From Candidatus Levyibacteriota bacterium (GTDB taxonomy: Bacteria > Patescibacteriota > Microgenomatia > Levybacterales > UBA12049), in NCBI GenBank assembly GCA_016199085.1, contig JACQHJ010000009.1, forward strand, positions 1 through 41,666: a stretch of 41,666 nt of DNA, written 5' to 3'. A model generated the notes under the pieces. The model was not told the DNA's origin. It searched no databases and was given only the letters and a program-made list of their open reading frames with translations. The stretch's first letter is position 1; every line of letters begins with the position of its first letter. The position numbers were made by a program, and so were the translations under genes. Positions 37,130 through 41,666 of this stretch are shown here, in pieces.

Positions 37130-37870
37130 TTATTTTGTATTTCGGAGTAATTGTTCTGCCTCTTCCAGTTCCTGCTTTGTGTTAATTCCTCTCCAGGGGA
37201 TTTGACCCGCAGGAAGAGTTTCAATTCTCTCTGAGTTTTTTATGCCGATATCAATTATCCTGGTAATATAATATTCTGCTGTAATTTCGCTTCTTTTTAT
37301 CTTGGGAAGATATTTTCTTAAAAACTGACTATTGAAAATGTAACAGCCGGGATTTATTTCTTTTATTTTTTGCTGGTTTTTTGTTGCATCTTTTTCTTCG
37401 ACAATTGCGCTTACTTTGCCCGAACTATTCCTAATTATCCTTCCAAGCCCAAATGGATTTTCTTTTTCGATTGTTAAAAAAGTGAGACCGGCATTGGACG
37501 CTAAATGTTTTTCTATCAGCTTTTCGATAAGGTCTCTTTTATAGAAAGCGCTGTCGTCTCCGTTTAGAACAATTATGTGTCTAGCGTCTTTTGCCATTTG
37601 ACGCATACCAACGAGAACTGCATGCGCAGTCCCTAATCTTTTTTTCTGTTCTGCAAAGCGTACTTTTTGTCCCAGGATATTCATTACGGAAACCTTGGCA
37701 AAGCCAACGACTACGACAATGTTTTTTATCTGTAAATTTTCCAAAAGCTCAATCGTATGAACAATCATGGGCTTATCGGCAAGAGGCATCGCTACCTTAT
37801 TAACAGCTGTAGCATTCATTCTTTTACCTTTACCAGCGGCGAGAATTATGGCACCTAGATTTTTATTCAT
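37130..37870 (-). CDS. GlmU-N-like nucleotidyltransferase (single domain, no left-handed beta-helix)
   Basis: LGAIILAAGKGKRMNATAVNKVAMPLADKPMIVHTIELLE...RLGTAHAVLVGM...HIIVLNGDDSAFY...EITAEYYITRIIDIGI. Confidence 0.88.
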   Translation of the reverse strand: MNKNLGAIILAAGKGKRMNATAVNKVAMPLADKPMIVHTIELLENLQIKNIVVVVGFAKVSVMNILGQKVRFAEQKKRLGTAHAVLVGMRQMAKDARHIIVLNGDDSAFYKRDLIEKLIEKHLASNAGLTFLTIEKENPFGLGRIIRNSSGKVSAIVEEKDATKNQQKIKEINPGCYIFNSQFLRKYLPKIKRSEITAEYYITRIIDIGIKNSERIETLPAGQIPWRGINTKQELEEAEQLLRNTK

Positions 37871-39202
37871 TTAAATATCATTTATTCTTTTTATCTTAGC
37901 GCCTAAACTTTTAAGTCTTTTTTCAAAATTTTCGTATCCTCTGTCCAAATACTCCAATCCGAAAAGTATGCTTTCCCCGCTTGCAACCAAAGCACCCAAA
38001 ACAAGGGTTGCGCCTGCTCTGATATCGGTCATGGTCAAAATTCCGTTATGAAGCCTTACCGGCCCTGTTATTTTTGCGCCGTGGAAGTGATTTTTTTTAT
38101 CGTCTTTAATATTGAAATTATAAAACTTTGCCGGGTTTTTTACTTTTGGATTATATAATTCAATATCCGCACCCATTTTTCTAAGTTCCCTAACATAATT
38201 AAACCTGTTTTCGTAAACAGTTTCATGCAAGGTTGATGCACCGTTTGCCTGAGTCATTAAAACGGCCCACGGTCCCTGCCAGTCTGTCATAAATCCGGGA
38301 TAGAAGGTAGTCGTAACTTGTGAGGGCTTAAGGGGGCCTTTGTAGAAAAATCTTATTCCGTCCTTTTTAATTTCAAACCCAGCCCCGATTTTTTTAAGCA
38401 TCTCCAAGAATTCTTCTAAGCCTCTTTTTGTTATATCTTTTATGAAGACGTCTCCCTGGGTGATGATTGCGCCTACTGCAAAAGTTACGATTTCGTTTCT
38501 GTCGGGTGCGATAATAAAGCTTGCCTTATGGAGTTTTTCCACTCCCTCAATAACTATTCTTCTTTTGTTTTCTCTGACAATTTTTGCCCCCATTCTTCTC
38601 AAAAACGCAATCAACTCATCAATTTCAGGCTCGGCGGCTGCGTTTTCTAAAACTGTCTTTCCTTTTGCCAAAACTGCTGCAATAAGCATTGTTTCTGTTC
38701 CTGTATGTGTGCTTTTTTCGAATTTATAATACGCACCTTTTAGTCCGTTTGGGGCGGTTGCATGGAAAAATCCGTCACGACTATCATACTTTACTTTTAC
38801 CCCCATTTTCTTTAGTCCCCCAATAACTCTGTCTATCGGTCTTGCTCCGATTCTGCAGCCTCCCGGATTTGGAATTATTGCCTCTTTCTTTCTGGCAAGA
38901 AGGGGGGCCAAAAACATAAATGAGGTTCTTGTCTCGGCAGCTTTTTCAAGTGCAATTTTATTGCTGACGAAATCGTTTACGTGCATGACAAGACTGTGAT
39001 CAGTAAACATAATTTTTCCTCCTAAGTGTTCTATTATCTCTGTCATTGCATAGACATCTGAAATCAAAGGAACGTTTTCAATATCAATTTCATCAGATGT
39101 AAGACAGGCGGCAACGAGCACTTTTAGGACCACGTTTTTAGAACCGAAGACTTTAACTTCTCCTTTTAACTTTTTCCCTCCGACAATCTCAAATCGTTGC
39201 AT
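37871..39202 (-). CDS. murA: UDP-N-acetylglucosamine 1-carboxyvinyltransferase
   Basis: MQRFEIVGGKKLKGEVKVFGSKNVVLKVLVAACLT...IIPNPGGCRIGARPIDRVIGGLKKMG...DIRAGATLVLGALVASGES. Confidence 0.96.
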   Translation of the reverse strand: MQRFEIVGGKKLKGEVKVFGSKNVVLKVLVAACLTSDEIDIENVPLISDVYAMTEIIEHLGGKIMFTDHSLVMHVNDFVSNKIALEKAAETRTSFMFLAPLLARKKEAIIPNPGGCRIGARPIDRVIGGLKKMGVKVKYDSRDGFFHATAPNGLKGAYYKFEKSTHTGTETMLIAAVLAKGKTVLENAAAEPEIDELIAFLRRMGAKIVRENKRRIVIEGVEKLHKASFIIAPDRNEIVTFAVGAIITQGDVFIKDITKRGLEEFLEMLKKIGAGFEIKKDGIRFFYKGPLKPSQVTTTFYPGFMTDWQGPWAVLMTQANGASTLHETVYENRFNYVRELRKMGADIELYNPKVKNPAKFYNFNIKDDKKNHFHGAKITGPVRLHNGILTMTDIRAGATLVLGALVASGESILFGLEYLDRGYENFEKRLKSLGAKIKRINDI

Positions 39203-39203
39203 A

Positions 39204-40616
39204 TTAATTTAAATCATCTGCTAGCTTATAGATGTTTCCAGCGCCCATAGTGAGCACAATCCAGTTGTTTCCATAAGCTTTTTGGTTGACATATTTTACC
39301 ACATCGTAAAGATCTGAAAAATGAAAAACATTACTTGATAGCTTGGCAATTTCATCTAATAGAAGTTTTGAAGAGACAGATTCATCTATAGGTTCTCTTG
39401 CGGAAGGATATATATCAACCAAAATCAACTCCGTTGCGTCTGCAAACGAGTATTTAAAATCCTCGAACAGTTTTTTTGTTCTGGAATAAGTATGAGGTTG
39501 AAATATGCACAATATCTTTTTCCCAGGGAAAGTCTTTTTAAAAGCCAAAAGAGTCTTTTTTATTTCTGTCGGATGATGGGCATAATCATCGTATAAAATT
39601 GCGCCGCTTGATAGATCTTTTATAAACTCAAACCTTCTTCTCGAACCTGTAAATTTCATAAGTCCCTTTCTAATTCTCTCCAAAGAAAGCCCGATTTCAA
39701 GACATACCAAAATAGCGGCAAGAGCATTTAGCGCGTTATGTTCTCCTGTAACATTTAACATAAACTCCCCGAGATTTGTCTTGCCGTTTTGTATCCAGAA
39801 AAACATCTTCTCTTTTTCAATTGAAATTTTGTCGATATAAAAATCGGCATTTTTGGAGAATCCGTAAGTTATTACTCTTCCGGAAACTCTTTTAATAAGA
39901 CTTTCAGTTTGAAAATCGTCAATGCAGGCAATAAGTGATCCGTCAATTGCAATATTATTTGAAAATAAGTAAAAAGCCTCCCTTAAATGCTCTATGGATT
40001 CATATAAATCAGGATGGTCAAGTTCAATACTTGTGATAACTGCAATCTTTGGCTTTTGCCATAAAAGCTTAGGTGTCCTGTCATACTTTGGCTCTGTTGC
40101 GTATTCATCTGCTTCAGCGACAAAATATTTGCCTTTGCCAAAATGACCGCAGGAGGAGAGATACGGTACATTTCCCGTTCCTATAACAAAAGAAGGATCA
40201 AGCTTTTCTTCCCGTAAAATCGTTGCAATCATTGCTGTTGTTGTAGTTTTTCCATGAGTTCCTGAAATAGATATTCCTTCAAAGGATTTTCCAAAGATAT
40301 CGCCTTTCATAAACTCCCCTACTGCCTGCCCCTGGGTCCACACATTTATGCCTCTTTTTTTTGCTTCAACTACCTCGATATGATCAAATCCGCCGTGGGC
40401 TCCGGTTGTAATTACAAGGTCTGCTGTGTCTATATGTGAAGCTGCAAAACCTTTCATGGGCTCAATTCCATCATTTCTTAAGGCAGAGTCTGTAATAAAC
40501 TCCTCGTCAATGTCGCACCCGCTAACTTTAAAGCCTGCCTGCTTTGCAATTATGGCAAGAGGCGTCATTCCTACTCCTTTTATTCCAACAAAATGGATGT
40601 GTTTTTTCTTTTTCAT
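39204..40616 (-). CDS. murC: UDP-N-acetylmuramate-alanine ligase
   Basis: HIHFVGIKGVGMTPLAIIAKQAGFKVSGCDI...GISISGTHGKTTTTAMIATILRE...ILYDDYAHHPTEIKKTLLAFK...QPHTYSRTKKLFEDF. Confidence 0.95.
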   Translation of the reverse strand: MKKKKHIHFVGIKGVGMTPLAIIAKQAGFKVSGCDIDEEFITDSALRNDGIEPMKGFAASHIDTADLVITTGAHGGFDHIEVVEAKKRGINVWTQGQAVGEFMKGDIFGKSFEGISISGTHGKTTTTAMIATILREEKLDPSFVIGTGNVPYLSSCGHFGKGKYFVAEADEYATEPKYDRTPKLLWQKPKIAVITSIELDHPDLYESIEHLREAFYLFSNNIAIDGSLIACIDDFQTESLIKRVSGRVITYGFSKNADFYIDKISIEKEKMFFWIQNGKTNLGEFMLNVTGEHNALNALAAILVCLEIGLSLERIRKGLMKFTGSRRRFEFIKDLSSGAILYDDYAHHPTEIKKTLLAFKKTFPGKKILCIFQPHTYSRTKKLFEDFKYSFADATELILVDIYPSAREPIDESVSSKLLLDEIAKLSSNVFHFSDLYDVVKYVNQKAYGNNWIVLTMGAGNIYKLADDLN

Positions 40617-41666
40617 ATTGCAACCTTAAGATTTAAATCCGAAAGAATATTTCTGACGACTTCATACTCATCCCAAGGCTCTTCTCCGTTACCCAAGTTC
40701 ATAGAATTTTCAGCCGCTTTTCCCGTAATTAAAACCAGATCATTCTTCTTTGCCATACCGATTGCTGCAGTTATAGCCTGTTTTCTGTCGACAATTTTCA
40801 ATATTTTTCCTTTTGGATTATCAATCCCGCTTTCAATTTGCTCTATGATTTTATTGACATCCTCACTTCTTGGATCCTCCGTTGTCAAAATTACAATGTC
40901 GGCAAAGCTTGCCGAAATATCACCCATATAAGGACGTTTCAGAGTATCTCTTTCTCCGGCAGAACCGAATACGTGAATTATTTTCCCTCTAATAATAGGC
41001 CTTAAGCTTTTTAGAAGCTGCTCAAACGCATTTGGGGTATGGGCAAAGTCAATCATTACACCAAATTCACCCCTATAAACAAAATCGAGTCTTCCTTTCG
41101 GGAGATCAAAAGATAAAAGAGCCTTTTTTATTTCCTCATCCGAAAGTCCCAGGCTCTTACATGCAGCAACCGCTGCCAAAACATTATACTTATTAAATTC
41201 CCCGAAGATGTTCGCATTTGAAATATCGAAATTTTCCGGATTTATCTCGGAGCCTTCAAAAAAACCATAAGTAACCCAGTCTTTAGGATCCTTGCTGCTT
41301 TTTGCCTGATTTAAAAGCTGGTATGCGGCATCATCTTTATTAACGACGGCGATTTTTGCTTTTTTCAAAAGCTTTTCTTTTGTCTTGACGTAATTGTCAT
41401 ACGTCTTATGATAGTCGAGGTGTTCGCTTGTTAGGTTGGTTATTACTCCTATTTCAAACGGAACTCCTAAAGCCCGTTCTTGGTCAAGCGAGTGTGAGGT
41501 AACTTCCAAGACAAAATACTTTGCACCTTGTCTTCTTGCTTTAAAAAAGAGTTTTTGAAGAAGAAATGACTGGGGAGTCGTAACATGGAAACCGATCGGG
41601 TATATCTTATCGCCGATTACTGCTCCTAAACTTGATACCATAGAGACCCTTTTACCGCTTTCCTTA
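40613..41666 (-). CDS. murE: MurE (UDP-MurNAc-tripeptide synthetase), 5' end beyond window
   Basis: FVLEVTSHSLDQERALGVPFEIGVITNLTSEHLDYHKTYDNYVKTKEKLL...IDFAHTPNAFEQLLKSLRP...VFGSAGERDTLKRPYMG...; frame stays open through 41665 (KESGKRVSMVSS). Confidence 0.93.
   Translation of the reverse strand, partial: KESGKRVSMVSSLGAVIGDKIYPIGFHVTTPQSFLLQKLFFKARRQGAKYFVLEVTSHSLDQERALGVPFEIGVITNLTSEHLDYHKTYDNYVKTKEKLLKKAKIAVVNKDDAAYQLLNQAKSSKDPKDWVTYGFFEGSEINPENFDISNANIFGEFNKYNVLAAVAACKSLGLSDEEIKKALLSFDLPKGRLDFVYRGEFGVMIDFAHTPNAFEQLLKSLRPIIRGKIIHVFGSAGERDTLKRPYMGDISASFADIVILTTEDPRSEDVNKIIEQIESGIDNPKGKILKIVDRKQAITAAIGMAKKNDLVLITGKAAENSMNLGNGEEPWDEYEVVRNILSDLNLKVAI

Noticed and set aside
36958-37224. 88-aa ORF over the GlmU-like/mraY junction
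   Set aside because: Overlaps the mraY promoter and both flanking coding regions in an alternate frame.
38442-40931. + strand ORFs opposite murA/murC/murE
   Set aside because: Antisense to conserved mur genes.
1-41666. CRISPR arrays, rRNA genes, IS elements/transposases, toxin-antitoxin pairs
   Set aside because: No direct repeat arrays, rRNA-like sequence, transposase motifs or recognised TA families seen on reading.

Overview
AT-rich bacterial chromosomal segment, probably from a Candidate Phyla Radiation / Patescibacteria (Microgenomates-like) genome; this placement is inferred from gene style only and no search was run. Five blocks: (1) ~1-15.6 kb, a surface-glycan locus (GT2, GT4, GT2 fused to GT-C membrane domains, Wzx-type flippase, methyltransferases, PTPS-related membrane protein); (2) 15.7-17.9 kb, a secreted Kelch-propeller plus C39-like cysteine-peptidase fusion, followed by tRNA-Val(CAC); (3) 18-24.2 kb, housekeeping genes lepB, parB, rpmA, rplU, rodA and an ileS with variant signature motifs; (4) 24.2-31 kb, an island of mostly unrecognised small ORFs around mltG, including a divergent GT-A-like protein, a PadR-like regulator with an apparent -1 frameshift, and a three-gene translationally coupled cassette of two small proteins sharing a motif plus a caspase/gingipain-fold (clan CD) protease-like protein; (5) 31-41.7 kb, a division/cell-wall cluster (ftsZ, ftsA, short ftsQ-like, murG, ftsW, mraY, GlmU-N-like, murA, murC, partial murE). 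The best candidates for something undescribed are the clan-CD protease cassette at 29.9-31.0 kb, with a palindrome over its -10 element, and a recurrent leaderless / extended -10 (TGRTATAAT) promoter architecture. No rRNA, CRISPR or clear mobile element was seen.
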